A stretch of 64,000 nt of DNA from Microplitis mediator (GCF_029852145.1 NC_079972.1:14010986-14074985), one strand, 5' to 3'. Positions 34,040-46,400 are shown, counted from the stretch's first letter. A program made the numbers and translations. The notes: generated by a model not told the origin, from the sequence alone.

Positions 34040-34762
34040 AACTTCCCGCTGTTTTCGAGCTCAAGAACCTCGAAAACATTATTGTGAATACATTTTCGAG
34101 CTCCAAAACACTTTTGTGTGCTGTTGTTTTCGAAAAAAAAACGTTTACCATTTTTTCTCCAACGATATCTCTCAAACGAATTGACCGATTGAGACAGTTG
34201 AGGTGGCAATCGACGCGCTTTATCAAGTTCTAAAGCTGATTAAATTTTGAATTCGATTTATCGAGTCGTTTTTGAGATATTTAAAAAAAAATTTTTTTCA
34301 ATTCTTTCGACAACGGTTTCTCTCGAACGAATGAACCGATTTTGATGGTTGAGGTGGGATTCGACGCAGCTTACAAAGCTTTAAAGCCCAGTCGATTTTG
34401 GAATCAATCCATCGAGCACATTAAAAGTTATTCGAAAAAAACATTTTTGAAAAAATTGTATTTTTGGAATATCTCTGAACGAGTCCTTCCGATCAAGTTC
34501 AAATTTTTCACAGCTTCAAGATATTGACAAGCCGCGTCGAATAACACCTTGACGATCAAAATCGCTTCATCCGTTCAAAAGATACAGATATTTACATACG
34601 TACGTACATACATACACTCGGACATCATCTTGAAATTAGTCAGAATAGCTTCCTAGGACCTCAAAACGTCGACATCTGATGAAAATTCGATTTTCGAAAA
34701 TCGGACCGAAACCAATAACTTCCCAAATTTTTGAAAATTTTCAATTTTCTTAGCGGGAAGTT
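34040..34762. mobile_element. 723-bp element with 11-bp TIR AACTTCCCGCT
   Basis: AACTTCCCGCT at 34040-34050 is inverted exactly at 34752-34762 (AGCGGGAAGTT). The inside is a degenerate tandem series of about 165 bases: TCTCTCAAACGAATTGACCG, TCTCTCGAACGAATGAACCG and TCTCTGAACGAGTCCTTCCG each introduce a unit, followed by GAGGTGG...TTCGACGC words. A palindrome ATTCGATTTTCGAAAATCGG lies near the right end. No long ORF is present. Confidence 0.7.
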
Positions 34763-36746
34763 AAAAATCTTGACAGTTCCCGAAAGTTTGTCTTTCTAAA
34801 AATTTTCTTGGCTCAATTTTTTTTTCTATGGATTTTTTTTTTTTAATAAAAAAATAGTGTAGAAAATCACGTGCTTTGTCATGTCAAGAATAAGATAAAG
34901 TTACGAAGCAAAACGAATTGAATATTCTTGATTCTATGTCTATATGTACGGTGTGATATATATGTAAGTTTTTTTTTATGATGTCGAAAGTAGCAAGTTA
35001 ACAACCAACAGCAATTCCATAGTTGATCTGGATAACTCAGCACAGTTGGAGCTGACAATCAGGTGCCGAGATGATTTCATCAAGCACCGCTGGATCATCA
35101 TACTTTGTTATAGTTGCATGGTGAAAAAAAACGTCCAAGGGCTTGTGCAGACTCTAAAGTGCATGACGACTTTATATGAACGTGGGCAATAAAAAAAAAT
35201 CTGAATAAAGTGAAGCATGAGGATGAGAATGAGAATGAGGATGAGGATGAAGATGAGGAGGATAAGAGTAATGTGGAGGAGGTAAATAAAAGGCTGAGAG
35301 TAAAAAAAGGCATCAAGGCGGAATTAGCTTGTTGATGTGTGAAGAATATAATTCCAGGTGTATATAACTAAATGTATGGATACAATTTGTATTGGTATGT
35401 ATACATTATATAAGTAGTGGACGCATTTATTTAGCGCGTCGACTTGACGTATGATGATAGTTTAAAAATAAAATAAAGATGCACGTAATAATATCATTAT
35501 CTCCGAGTGGACTTTAGCTCGCCTGAGTAATGTAAGTTAAGACATTTACTGGGCAATCGCCATCAACGCGTTATTACCTTTCAGATGTGCAACAACTGTT
35601 TGTTGAATTGAACTTTTGAATTGTCGACACGGCTGTCACTTTACGATGAATCCTCTCATCTTGGACGTGTGTACGGAGCTCTAAACAATTCAGGCTTTGA
35701 TTTGCCGTGAAACTATCATTCATTGTTGATGTGGAATATTTTGAATTCCTTCTTCCTTTGGCGATCACTTTTTTTTTTTTAATGTATAATAATTCAGTAG
35801 AAGAATTGCTCCCATTGTGAAAAAATTTAATTTGCTTTTTAGTTTCAATCTTTCAGGCATTAGAATTCGTATTCACTAAAAATGATTTTTTTTTTGTTAC
35901 TTATAAATTTTTTTTTACTCAGGGATAAGATTTTTATTGAGCTGCTGATCTTGTAGAATTTTTGGTTTTTATAGAAAATTAAATTTAAGCCGAGTTACGA
36001 AAAAGTAAATTGGCGGTAAAATTTAAAATAAAACTTGAGTGCATTTTTTTTTAAATTTATAACGATACTAACACGTGCGATAATTAAGGCTAACCTCGGT
36101 AGATATCTAGCCTAAAGGTGTCCATGTCTCATCAAGATGATCTCTTTCTCTGATGTATATTGAAGTGCATTTTAAAAACCAAGAATAAAAAAGGTATATA
36201 TATATTATATATATACATATATATGGCTATCATCAACGAACTGAGGCCGAGAATAGTTGTGTATTCGAGTTGTCGATTAATTTCTTCGGGTTCCCGTGGG
36301 CGAATTTCAGCTGACGAACGTCGTCCGGACATGCTCTTAATTAATAACCGAGGCAGCTGGTCTCTGACGCTGACGTCATTACTGATGGGACTTTTTGCTC
36401 TTGAAAAGTATGACTGAGACGGACATATAATGATAAACTCGTATCCTTTTCTCTTTATTCTACACACATATATATATGTATATATGTATTTTTATTTTTC
36501 ATCCGACGTTGTGGTGTATTATATTCCTTTCAGCTCACACTTTTGAGATATCGAGGGCATTTATCAAGTCAACCACGCACCAACACTCCGATATTGTACA
36601 CCTTGATGAAGCCATTGCTTTATACGGCATTTTTTGTTTGGGCTCACTCGCGATCAGATTGTTCAAGAAAGTTAAATAAAATATGTTAAATGTGAGTTGA
36701 TACTCAATCAGAGTGCTCGTATATAAGTCCCAGAGAAATTCTCATA
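34763..36746. other. Gap, no firm gene
   Basis: A purine-rich GATGAG(n) tract occupies about 35216-35270. A GC-richer patch at 36236-36410 is open on both strands but has no recognised protein; it may be a conserved non-coding element. Confidence 0.35.
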
Positions 36747-36928
36747 CACTGTAAAAAATTAGCGAATCAATGTGAAATACTCTCTAAACATGAATAAGTG
36801 AAATAAGTGAATATTCACACTGTGAAAAATTCACAATAAATTTTACTATGGGTGCATAGTAACACCGGACTATAAGAAAACTGATTCAAAATTTACAAGT
36901 GTCCCATAGTAAACGTATGCGTAGACTA

Positions 36929-37172
36929 CACAGAAAAAAAGGATTTCTTGGCGCAAAAATTTTTTTCTTGTTCTAAGAAAATTTTTACTTGACCCAAGAA
37001 ATTTTTTGTATTATAAAGTGAAAACAAAACTTTTCTTGGGGTAAGATAAAATTTTCTTGGAACAAGAAAAAATTTTTTTAGGCGAGAAAAAAATTCTTGA
37101 GCCAAGAAAAATTTTTTTCTTCAATTCATAATACAAAATATTTCTTGCGCCAAGAAATTATCTTTTTCTGTG
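36929..37172. mobile_element. CACAGAAAA-family MITE, level 4a
   Basis: CACAGAAAAAAAGGATTTCT to AGAAATTATCTTTTTCTGTG, with TA at 36927-36928 and 37173-37174. The body is almost identical to 25089-25332, so one of the two is a recent copy or both share a recent source. Confidence 0.85.
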
Positions 37173-37197
37173 TAGACAATTGTGGCCTATGCGCATA

Positions 37198-37444
37198 CAC
37201 TCAGAAAATTAAATCATAAGAGTTACTATCTAGTGATGGTAAAATTTCTAGTCAATCGTTTTTTAATCTGATAGTAGTGAATACCATCTAGATGATTGCA
37301 ATTGTCATACATATGATAATTGTTACAATCTAGATGATTTATGCAATCATCTAGATAGTATTCACTACTATCAGATTGAAAAAATGATTGACTAAAAATT
37401 TCACATCACTAGATAGTTACTCCTATTATTTAATTTTCTGAGTG
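37198..37444. mobile_element. CACTCAGAAAATT foldback, level 4b
   Basis: CACTCAGAAAATTAAATCAT pairs with ATTATTTAATTTTCTGAGTG. Arms are nearly full length around a centre of CAATTGTCATACATATGATA. TA flanks both sides (37196-37197, 37445-37446). Confidence 0.85.
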
Positions 37445-37895
37445 TACGTTTACTATGGAACACTTGTAAATTTTGAATCAGTTTTCTTATAGTCCGGTGT
37501 TACCATGCACCCATAGTAAAATTTATTAGGAATTTTTCACAGTGCACTAATTCTGAGTGCCAACCGAAGCACTTTTTGAAATTAGTGGTTCGGTTTGCAC
37601 TTGAAATTAGTGAATATTTACTTATTTTCACTAATTTATGTTTAAAGAGTAAGTCAGGAGTGAATTTTTATTTATTTAATCCCCTCGGAGTGAAATTCGA
37701 TCCGAGGGGGAGTTTATTTTTATATTGAAACTGAATTGGAGTAAATTCGGATTTAAATGAAATCCAGACCACTCCGAAATTACTCTGCTGAAAAAAATTC
37801 CCTATTTACCCCCTATGCGAGTGACTTTTATTAAAACTCCAAATGACGGAGTTTTGATCGAATTGAAATCCGAATTCACTCGCAATTTTTTAGTG

Positions 37896-39153
37896 CATGA
37901 ATTTTAATTTTTAAATGCGACACAAAATTTTATATAAGATTTTTTTTTATCAATCACGGGAATTATCTGTCAGTAATTTTTCCTTTTTTTTTTTGTACTG
38001 AGACTAAAGTCCTGAAAGTTAAATTTATTTTAAAATCATCTGGCCTTACGCTCACGATATTTTATAAATTTATATTTGTGACTTTATATATATATGTATG
38101 TGAAAAATTTTTAATAATTCTCAGTGACGTGAATGTTAAAGCTGACGGTTTTGGCTTTTACATTTCTCATTCAGCCCTTTTGCGAATACTCAATGTCGCC
38201 ATGTGATTTCTGTTATCTGCGGATTTTTATTTGTCGTTTATTTTTCATTCTCTGGAATTTTTCTTCCTCGGATAGATGCTTTTGCACGAGTATTGTTCTC
38301 ACGTTCGAATAGTAGGCGTTATCGTTACGTGAGAGCAGCATACAAAATGTGACGTAAACTCGCAAGTGTCTCGGTACACAGATTCCGTGGAGGCTTTCGC
38401 GACAGATATTCAAAGATATATATTATACAGTATATCTATATAGATCATAGATATGTATTTTATATGAAGAATTCAATAGCTGAATTATTATTCTTCTTTC
38501 GCTCCTCCAAACCAAAGACCACCTGACATTTCTTATTCTTTCCATTTTAACAATTCCAGATTTTTTATCGCGGCAATACTTCACTCAACTTTTATTTAAA
38601 TATAATCAACCAAAGCTTAAAAAATTTTTAAAATAATTTCTACCACGAAAAGATATTCTTTCGAAGTATCTATAAATTTACCAGTGCAATTTTAAATTTA
38701 AAAATTGAAATAAAATAATTTTCTGTACATCAAAGATTCCAAAGTTTTTTCTTAAGCTCATGAAATTTAAATTCAAAAGATTAATTTTTTATTTTTATTT
38801 TACGTTACGTCATTTCGTGTAGTCCCTTTTTTTAAAAAAATCTGTCCAGGAATAAAATGTAAAAGTTTTTTTACGGATTACTGAAAAAATAACGCAAAGT
38901 CGGATTAAATTAGGAATTACCGCAAGCTACTTTTATAAACTTAACCAAATGTATTCTTAAATGCAGCACACCACGCGGACTGCGTCTTACGCGAGCTGCT
39001 TTTGTATAAGTAATATTACGAAAAAAAAGCTCAGATAAAATTATGCATTCAATAAACTTCTTTACAGAGTTGCACTTATATAAATTTACTCAATGATCGT
39101 ACTTACAAGTTATAATTTGTGTTTTCGTAATGTTTAAAAAAATAAATTATATA
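37896..39153. other. AT-rich gap, no gene seen
   Basis: Unique AT-rich DNA; no repeat ends or exon signal I can support. Confidence 0.4.
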
Positions 39154-39636
39154 GGGGAAGGGGGGGGGGGGCAAAACGGGGTACCCCCAAAATTTGATAA
39201 AAAAAATTTTATATTTTAAATGGTTTTTAAACATTCCAAAATCACTTCTGTAAATATAATTAAGCGTTACTTTGAATTTTTTTTTGTAAACTTTTTCAAA
39301 AATCAATTGTCAGTTGAAAAATATTAATGACGTTTGTTTTATGATAAAAACTATTAAAAATTTTTTTTCTTCTTTTGGATCCAATAAACATGTAAAATAT
39401 AATTTTTCTTCATGTAAATTACTTAAAAAAAAATTCAACTTAATCAAATTCGTATAAAATCCGGAAATTTTTTTTTTTACCTTTTTTAGGGGGTACCCCA
39501 CTTTGCCCGCAAAAATGAAAAATTTTTTTTTTCAAGGGTAACTGAAAATTTCTTCTATTTACTTTGAATATCATTAAAAAAAAAAAGGTTTAGCGTATTT
39601 GAGTCCTCGAAAACTTGGTATTTTCTTAAGTACCCC
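39154..39636 (-). mobile_element. GGGGAGGGAGGGGC-family element, copy 3, inverted and truncated
   Basis: It reads as the reverse complement of copies 1 and 2. It starts GGGGAAGGGGGGGGGGGGC (the other terminus) and stops at AAGTACCCC, lacking about 18 bases of the GGGGAGGG end. TA flanks both sides (39152-39153, 39637-39638). Confidence 0.8.
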
Positions 39637-39641
39637 TATAT

Positions 39642-39728
39642 AAGGGAGAGTGGGGCAAAATGGGCCCCCTGAGAAATGAGGGCTTATATGTAATGTAAAT
39701 GTCAGCCCATTTTGCTCCACTCTCCTCT
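39642..39728. mobile_element. Short GTGGGGCAAAATGGGC hairpin
   Basis: AGGGAGAGTGGGGCAAAATG pairs with GCCCATTTTGCTCCACTCTC; arms are about 27 bases. It abuts the preceding element. Confidence 0.6.
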
Positions 39729-41314
39729 ATACATATATACAGAAAATAAAAATTTGACTCAATAACGTAACAATTTTTAGACAAAAAAGAAATTTCTCGA
39801 TTTAAGAAAAAAAATGATCTTGGGTCAAGAAAAAAAATTCTTGGGTCAAGAAATTTTCTTCTCAGTTTAAGGAATTACTGTTTCAGTCTAAAAAAATAAT
39901 ATCCTGCGAGGTAAATAATTTATGGATCCAAATAATTTTTGACTTGGAAAAGTACAAAATTTTGCTTAGTTCAAGAAACAAATTTCGAAGACATTTTATT
40001 TCTTGATTCAAAATTTCCTTTTATTGTGTGTATATACGAGAACCTCTGGTGGTTATAACTATAGAGATATATCTAAACCGAATCCAATCCTGATTGACGT
40101 GAGGAAAAAAAAGAGGGGAAACTATCATGGGGATTATCTCTGGCGCCATAAACACCACACGTCTCTACACTCTATAGTATTTTCTCTTTTCTTTCACTCG
40201 CGAGCGCATTTTATTCTCATCCTCATCCTCATCATCTCAAACTCTGGGATAGTGCTACAGATGGATAGGTGCATAAATGCTGCTCATCGACCTTTAGTCT
40301 CTTGGTATTTAGATTTTTTATTCATAATAGGGAGGCTGGATCCGAAAAAATAAAAGTCAGTGAATTGATTTTTCTTTTTAATAATTGTTTGGAAAAATTA
40401 CAAACTTCCATATCGAATAATTAATTTTTTTCATGAACTGTGGACTGTTTTAGCAACAGAAAATAAAAATATTTTATAATTGATCTGCGGACTTTTTTCC
40501 GATGGCGTAGGTGTGGAAAAAAAAATTTTAATGTTCCCTTCATTACTTATCTACTCTCGGATTTCTTCGAATGTCAAATGAATTTATCCGAACCAGGGAA
40601 AAAATACATTCGAGAAAGAGGTTAAAAAAAATATAATGGAGTCAATGCATACATTCATACATTTAAAATATATATGAATGATTCAGAAAAAAAAATTATT
40701 ATTAATTGGAATGATAAATTAAAGCCAAAGTGATAATTAAAAAAAAAACTCCACAGTATCTTATATAAAATGAAAACAAAAATAACTCAGCAGTAGCTGA
40801 AGAGGAAGTAAAAAACCTCGAGAATAAAAGCGAAGAGGTGTATCTGAGCTTACGTTGAATAGGATTGTTTGTAAGCAAACATACCCAATGACGAGAGATA
40901 AGTATAAGTATTAAGAGAAAGACAGCATCTTCTCAAGAGTCTACTCTATCTCTCTCCATCATCTTATCCACCCCTTACCCCCCTTACCTTTACCTTTTCC
41001 TTTACATTCGACAATTCACGTTTCTCTGCACAAAACTCTCTCGTGTCTCCACATTCTTCGGATCACGATTCAAACTCTCATCTCAAATAAGTATGAACAT
41101 ATGAATACTCAACAAGGAATCACAGACACACTGAGCTCTGAGCTCTGAGCAGTTTAAATTAACAACTTGCAAGTCATACTCATTTCCAGTCTCATACAAG
41201 GCCCTTTTATTTTTTTTTCACTCGCATTTACGTCCATAAAATTAAAATATTAATCATCCAACATTTTGAATAAACAAAAAATATTAATTAATCTCATGAT
41301 TTTTTTTTTTACTA
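39729..41314. other. Gap with a decayed CACAGAAAA-like element
   Basis: Sequence at about 39739-40030 shows the family's AAGAAATTT/CTTGGGTCAAG words, running from ACAGAAAATAAAAATTTGAC to TTGATTCAAAATTTCC. The remainder is AT-rich, with a pyrimidine-rich patch near 40930-41060. No gene is seen. Confidence 0.4.
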
Positions 41315-41854
41315 CACTGTAAAAAATCACCGGGGTAACTCCAAACGGTGTAGGTGTTAAAATCGGCGGTGTTAAATTTCAACACCGAAAGCGGTGTGAA
41401 AATTACGCCGTCACCGGTGTAAATATTCTGTACCGGTGTTAAAAAAAAATCTCCGGTGTTAAAATAACGCCGCTGCCGGTGTAAATATTCTAGACCGGTG
41501 TTGAAATAACGCCGCCGCCGGTGTAGATATTCTTTACCGGTGTTAAAATATTTCACTTTGTAAATATTTTTACCTACTCGATCACTATACTTATTAATAA
41601 ATAATATTCTTTAAGTATTTTCATAAAGAACTGATATATTTTGTGTTTTATAATCTTTAAAGTTAATACTCCAAGCTTTTACACCGGTTACCCCGCGTTT
41701 ACACCGATTTTACTCCGCTTTTACACCGGTTACCCCGATTTAAGACCGGTATTTTTAACACCGGTGAATTACTCCTCCTACACCGGTGTAATTTTATTTT
41801 AACACCGGGCGGAGTTAAAATGAGTCCATTTTTAACACCGCTCTTTTTACAATG
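41315..41854. mobile_element. CACCGG-family MITE, long copy
   Basis: CACTGTAAAAAATCACCGGG to ACACCGCTCTTTTTACAATG, with TA at 41313-41314 and 41855-41856. GGTGTTAAAATAACGCCGCC-type units repeat at the left. About 110 bases of unrelated AT-rich DNA lie in the middle. Confidence 0.8.
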
Positions 41855-42654
41855 TATTTTCCCGCTGCAATAGAATAAAAATAAAAGTAATAAAAAGGTT
41901 GAAAGATAAACAAGTAGACATTTGGGACATCGTCGAGGACAGAAGCTACAGTAAACCTTTATATACATATATATATATTAGATGATGTAGATGAACGAGA
42001 GAGGACCTAGGGATGCACGGTTAGTTAAGGCTCGTGTTTGCCGAGCGAGTTACCCTAACCCAACTCAGGCGGTTAGCGGAATTAAACGTTCGACGGAGGC
42101 TCGTTAACGTCATGAATATGTACCCTCCTACTCTCTGGATTACTCTCGGCTTCTAACCACCTATACTAGCTCTACTCTATCGTCGTACCGATGATGCTGC
42201 CGCAGAAATGTGTTACTGTCTACACTACACCACACTAAACTAGATACCTCAATATAACGGTTGTCTCTTTTTCGACACTCCGTCTACGGTATGGCTGTCT
42301 CGCTTTGCTACTGGGAGAATGTATACGCTTACGCCGATGGATGGAATACGCTGGGCTACTGTTTGCTAGTTAATATTCATCAGTCCCACGGTGTTCACGA
42401 ATATGCCAGTGGTACTGCTACGGAGCGTAGTACCAGAGACCGTCAATGATTTCCACTACTGGTTATGTGCTTATATTAACAGAATCCCCGTTTGATCCTC
42501 GGCTATTCTGCGCTACTCTAATCTATCTCTGCTCTGTCTATATAAGAACGAGGAACTACTCAAACGTCGATCGACCTCGACCTTGAGATTATTTTATTAA
42601 GTCGTTTGATGATAATTATGAAAGTTGCCTTTTTGTGGGCTCTGATGAGAGCTT
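41855..42654. other. GC-richer region with a TATA-like motif
   Basis: Unique and GC-richer from about 42000. TATATAAG at 42539-42546 sits in CTGTCTATATAAGAACGAGG, a good TATA-box match, but no initiator or coding exon is identifiable downstream before the tandem array. Confidence 0.25.
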
Positions 42655-43415
42655 GGAGATCAAGTTAAATACTGAGGAATTCAATTCAAATGCCACTTGT
42701 ACACATTTTTTTTTTTTTAATTCACAAAAAAAATCTGCATCATGTAGAAGTAAAAAATCGTCGGGTTCAAAAAAAGATTGAATGAATTAAAATTTCTCTT
42801 CAAATTTTTTTACAACGAAGTCGAGTTTTATACCCATATTTGAAATGTCTGCATATGGAAAGAACTCGCCATCTAGCGGCGAAACCCAAACTACCCATAT
42901 TTAATTGGAGATCAAGTTAAATACTGGGCAATTCAATTCAAATGCCACTTGTACACATTTGTTTTTTTTTGTTAATTCACAAAAAAAATCTGCATCATGT
43001 AGAAGTAAAAAATCGTCGGGTTCAAAAAAAGATTGAATGAATTAAAATTTCTCTTCAAATTTTTTTACAGTGAAGTCGAGTTTTATACCCATATTTGAAA
43101 TGTCTGCATATGGACAGAACTCGCCATCTAGCGGCGAAACCCAAACTACCCATATTTAACTGGAGATCAAGTTAAATACTGGGCAATTCAATTCAAATGC
43201 CACTTGTACACATTTGTTTTTTTTTGTTAATTCACAAAAAAAATCTGCATCATGTAGAAGTAAAAAATCGTCGGGTTCAAAAAAAGATTGAATGAATTAA
43301 AATTTCCCTTCAAATTTTGTTACGACGACGTCGAGTTTTATACCCGTATTTGAAATGTCTGCATATGGACAGAACTCGCCATCTAGTGGTGAAACCCAAA
43401 CTACCGATACTTAAT
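42655..43415 (+). repeat. Three-unit tandem array of about 255 bp
   Basis: Units start GGAGATCAAGTTAAATACTG at 42655, 42907 and 43162. Each runs through CACTTGTACACATTT, GCATCATGTAGAAGT and CGGGTTCAAAAAAAGATTGA, and ends AACTCGCCATCTAG then GAAACCCAAACTACC. Units differ at scattered bases. Units 2 and 3 share GTTAATTC where unit 1 has TTAATTC. Confidence 0.9.
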
Positions 43416-46400
43416 TACTTTCGGTAGATTTTTTTATTTTTCCTGCATTCTGAGAAATTTTCCGGAAAAATTACAACGCATTTTTTTTTATCACAGCAAA
43501 CTGCGTTAGTAAAAAAAAAATGTGACTATTTTGCCCCACAGTCGCTAGTTAATTTATGCGGAATGTGATAGTGGTTAATAAGATACAATGAAAATAAACA
43601 TAAATAAAAGTAATAATAAAAAGTGTGATGGGCCAAGTGGGAACGGGGACAAAAAATAGCTCCAGTTTATAAAAACGTGACGTGACAAAGATCGATGAGT
43701 TGTATCCAGCACAGCCATCATATCCACAGTATAGATTGTTAGCCTCGCAACATCTTAATGTTCGTTATCCGCTGGTCATTTATATAAATAAGAAGCACCA
43801 GCGATACCTGACTACCGACGCGTACCAACAGCAGCCGTGACTTAACACTTTGCATTATCCTCGATATCCACCAAAGGATATAACCACTCGTGACTGTTAA
43901 ATCCTCCTCGTGTCTCGTATCGTTAGTGCGCCTTTCAGATGTACATTTAACGTGACTCAAAGCCAAGCTATTTTTTCACCGCGTTTCTCAGACCCAGACT
44001 CAGACCCTGGCCAATTAATGCGACGAGTGCTGACGAATAATACACAGAATAATAACTTTTTCTTTGACATTTAATATTTAAGCCAAAGTAAAAATTTATT
44101 CCGGATTAACTGTCGAAATAAAAATTATACGATCGTCGCCGTCATTGTTGGGGTTTCGTTGATAAAAGTGCGTTAGTTGGCAATAACTAACACGACATAT
44201 GCGGACTATAAAAAGCCCTCTTGCGAACAGGTCATCAAAACACTTGATGATGCTCATCATCCCCTGACAAAAGAACACCCTGTGCAAATAAACATTCCGA
44301 CGAATAAATAACCAGTTATGTGTCCTTCTCTATACTACAATAACCAAACCAGCATATTGGAAGCCTCTGATGCCTGATATCCCAACTACTCGTTTCTCCG
44401 ATCGTGCTTCAGTTAAACATCCCACCGCTAAATGGCCTGGAAAGAAAAAATAATATAAATAATATGATAGACGGATATAATAACAGAACCACTTACACAT
44501 TTCGGCAGTGATGGACGCTAAGGAAGCCAAGTTGTAGGAATAATAATGACTTGATAGACCTGTTTTAAACAATTGTCCGGCGACTTTTTTTCGAACGCTA
44601 ATATAGTGATATTAGATAAATATTCTACTGTTATTAGTTTATTTTTTCAGCTTATTGCAGAGGAAGAAACTCACTTTTTATCTGTTAGGGGACAGCGGGA
44701 TTACTTATACAAAAAAAAAAATCGGCCCATTACTGGGTCATGAATGGCTGCCAATTTTCAAGCATCAGCGGAAGATCGGCTAAATATCGGATGATAACGA
44801 TATGCCAAGCTAGGTTTTAAGAGCACTTGATCAAACCGTCGGCCAACGAACGGCGGTTAATTGTGCGCCGTTTTTATAAGCAAAAAGACGGCTGCCAATG
44901 ATTCACCATGCACGGGCCAGTATAGTTAGCGATTTATTGGCCAATCATTGCAAACCAGGCATCGGCCAATCTATGGGAAAATTTCGAAGCTCGGCGACTT
45001 TGTATGGGATATTGAAGAGCTTTACTTACCTGTGAATTTTCTTCCTGATTTTTTCACTACACAAAAGTTTGTAATATCAATAAATTATTTCATATTCGAT
45101 GCAATTTCTCATCTATTTGTTGTTATTTATATTCATTTTTTTATGGGCATAATTTTATGGTTGAGATTTAAGAGATTCAATAAGTAGACTTACGGTCAAA
45201 TACGATAACTAATTTTTGAATTCCCGCTAAGAAAATTGAAAATTAAAAAAAAAAAAGAAAGTTATTGGTTTCGGTCCGATTTTCGAAAATCGAATTTCTA
45301 ACAGATCTTGACGTTTGGTCGGAACAGAAAAAAGTTATCCTGAGTCAAGAAAATATTTTAGAAGGCGAACATTTTCCAGCCAAGTTGTGATTTTCTTCAG
45401 CTAAAAGAGTCTGGTTCAGAGGAAATTTCAAATTTATCCAAAAAAATGAGGTTTTGAAAAAAATTTTAGGAAAATTGACAGTTGATAATTTCATAAATAG
45501 TCTAAACGGGCCTCATTATAACTGCTCTAAAAATTTGATTAATTATATCCAAATTTAAAAATTAAGATGAATAACCGAAAGAAAAAAATTTTCAGAGATT
45601 TAAAAGGAGTTAAATACCCGTTTCATCACAACCCTTGACACTTTTATTTTTTAAACTGGGTATAAAAACCCCACAATTACCTCATCATCGGCTACTGAAT
45701 CTAGTTTTAAAACCAGTAAGGTCGAAAAAAGAGGCGTTGGGAATCGAAGTTAAAAACTTTATGATAATCATAACAGTAATAAAGGGCCGTATGTAAGTAG
45801 ATGGAGGAAACGAAAGAAAGTGTGTGGAGGCAAAAGGGGTGGAGAGGTTGAAGTATAGTTAAAAAGGGTAAGTAAAAAATAATGACGAGTAAAGGAGTAG
45901 GTGATGCTGATGAAGATTAAAGAAGCAAACAAAAGTCTGACTGAAAACCTCTCAATTAATTCCGATTTATCCGAGGCATGACGCATAACATTTCGATTCG
46001 ATTATCTGGTTTTATGAGCTCAAGGATAACTAACTTGATGGCGCCTCGGCGGGGTTTCAAATCTATATATATATATACATATATATTTAAACATTGCATC
46101 GATCCTTATTATAACCTGACTATTCATCATCGTGAGTTTAAAGCCATCAAAATTCTTCCATTCTAATTACAATTAAAAAATAAACTTTCAATGATACGCC
46201 TTATTAAATTTTTGATATCATATATTAATATCAAGTACATATATAATGTACATAAATAAATAAATATAAATGTCTGTATTAAACGTGTCGAATTGCTAAT
46301 AAAAATTAAATTATATGACTATATCTATTTAAATGTAATATTGCTGCAATGACACACAGGAGTCAGGTGGCCAGCGTGCGCTCATATTTATTTTTATTTC

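Larger units (their letters stand above)
36818..37544. mobile_element. CACTGTGAAAAATTC foldback, level 3
   Basis: The left half (CACTGTGAAAAATTCACAAT, TACTATGGGTGCATAGTAAC, ACCGGACTATAAGAAAACTG) is mirrored at the right almost base for base. CA flanks both sides (36816-36817, 37545-37546). Without it the host reads GTGAATATTCACTAATTC, exactly as in the 14.7 kb copy. Confidence 0.85.
36780..37649. mobile_element. CTCTCTAAACATG-family foldback, level 2
   Basis: CTCTCTAAACATGAATAAGT at the left matches, inverted, ACTAATTTATGTTTAAAGAG at the right. TA flanks both sides (36778-36779, 37650-37651). The core GTGCCAACCGAAGCACT and GTGGTTCGGTTTGCACTT palindrome matches the copy at 14706-15332. Confidence 0.8.
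36747..37895. mobile_element. GAGTGAAT-family element, outermost shell of a four-level nest
   Basis: The left terminus CACTGTAAAAAATTAGCGAA (36747) is cut off after about 33 bases. The family sequence resumes at 37650 (AGTCAGGAGTGAATTTTTAT) and ends CTCGCAATTTTTTAGTG. Four further elements lie inside. Confidence 0.7.

Noticed and set aside
36132..36467. Open frames on both strands at 36.2 kb
   Set aside because: Opposing frames of similar length in a GC-richer patch; neither peptide is recognisable.
41284..41968. Repetitive peptide frames (YFNTG, YLHR words)
   Set aside because: These are translations of the GGTGTTAAAAT units of the CACCGG MITE, not a repeat protein.
42655..43415. CRISPR array
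   Set aside because: There are only three 255-bp near-identical units, with no short repeats alternating with variable spacers, and the sequence is eukaryotic.
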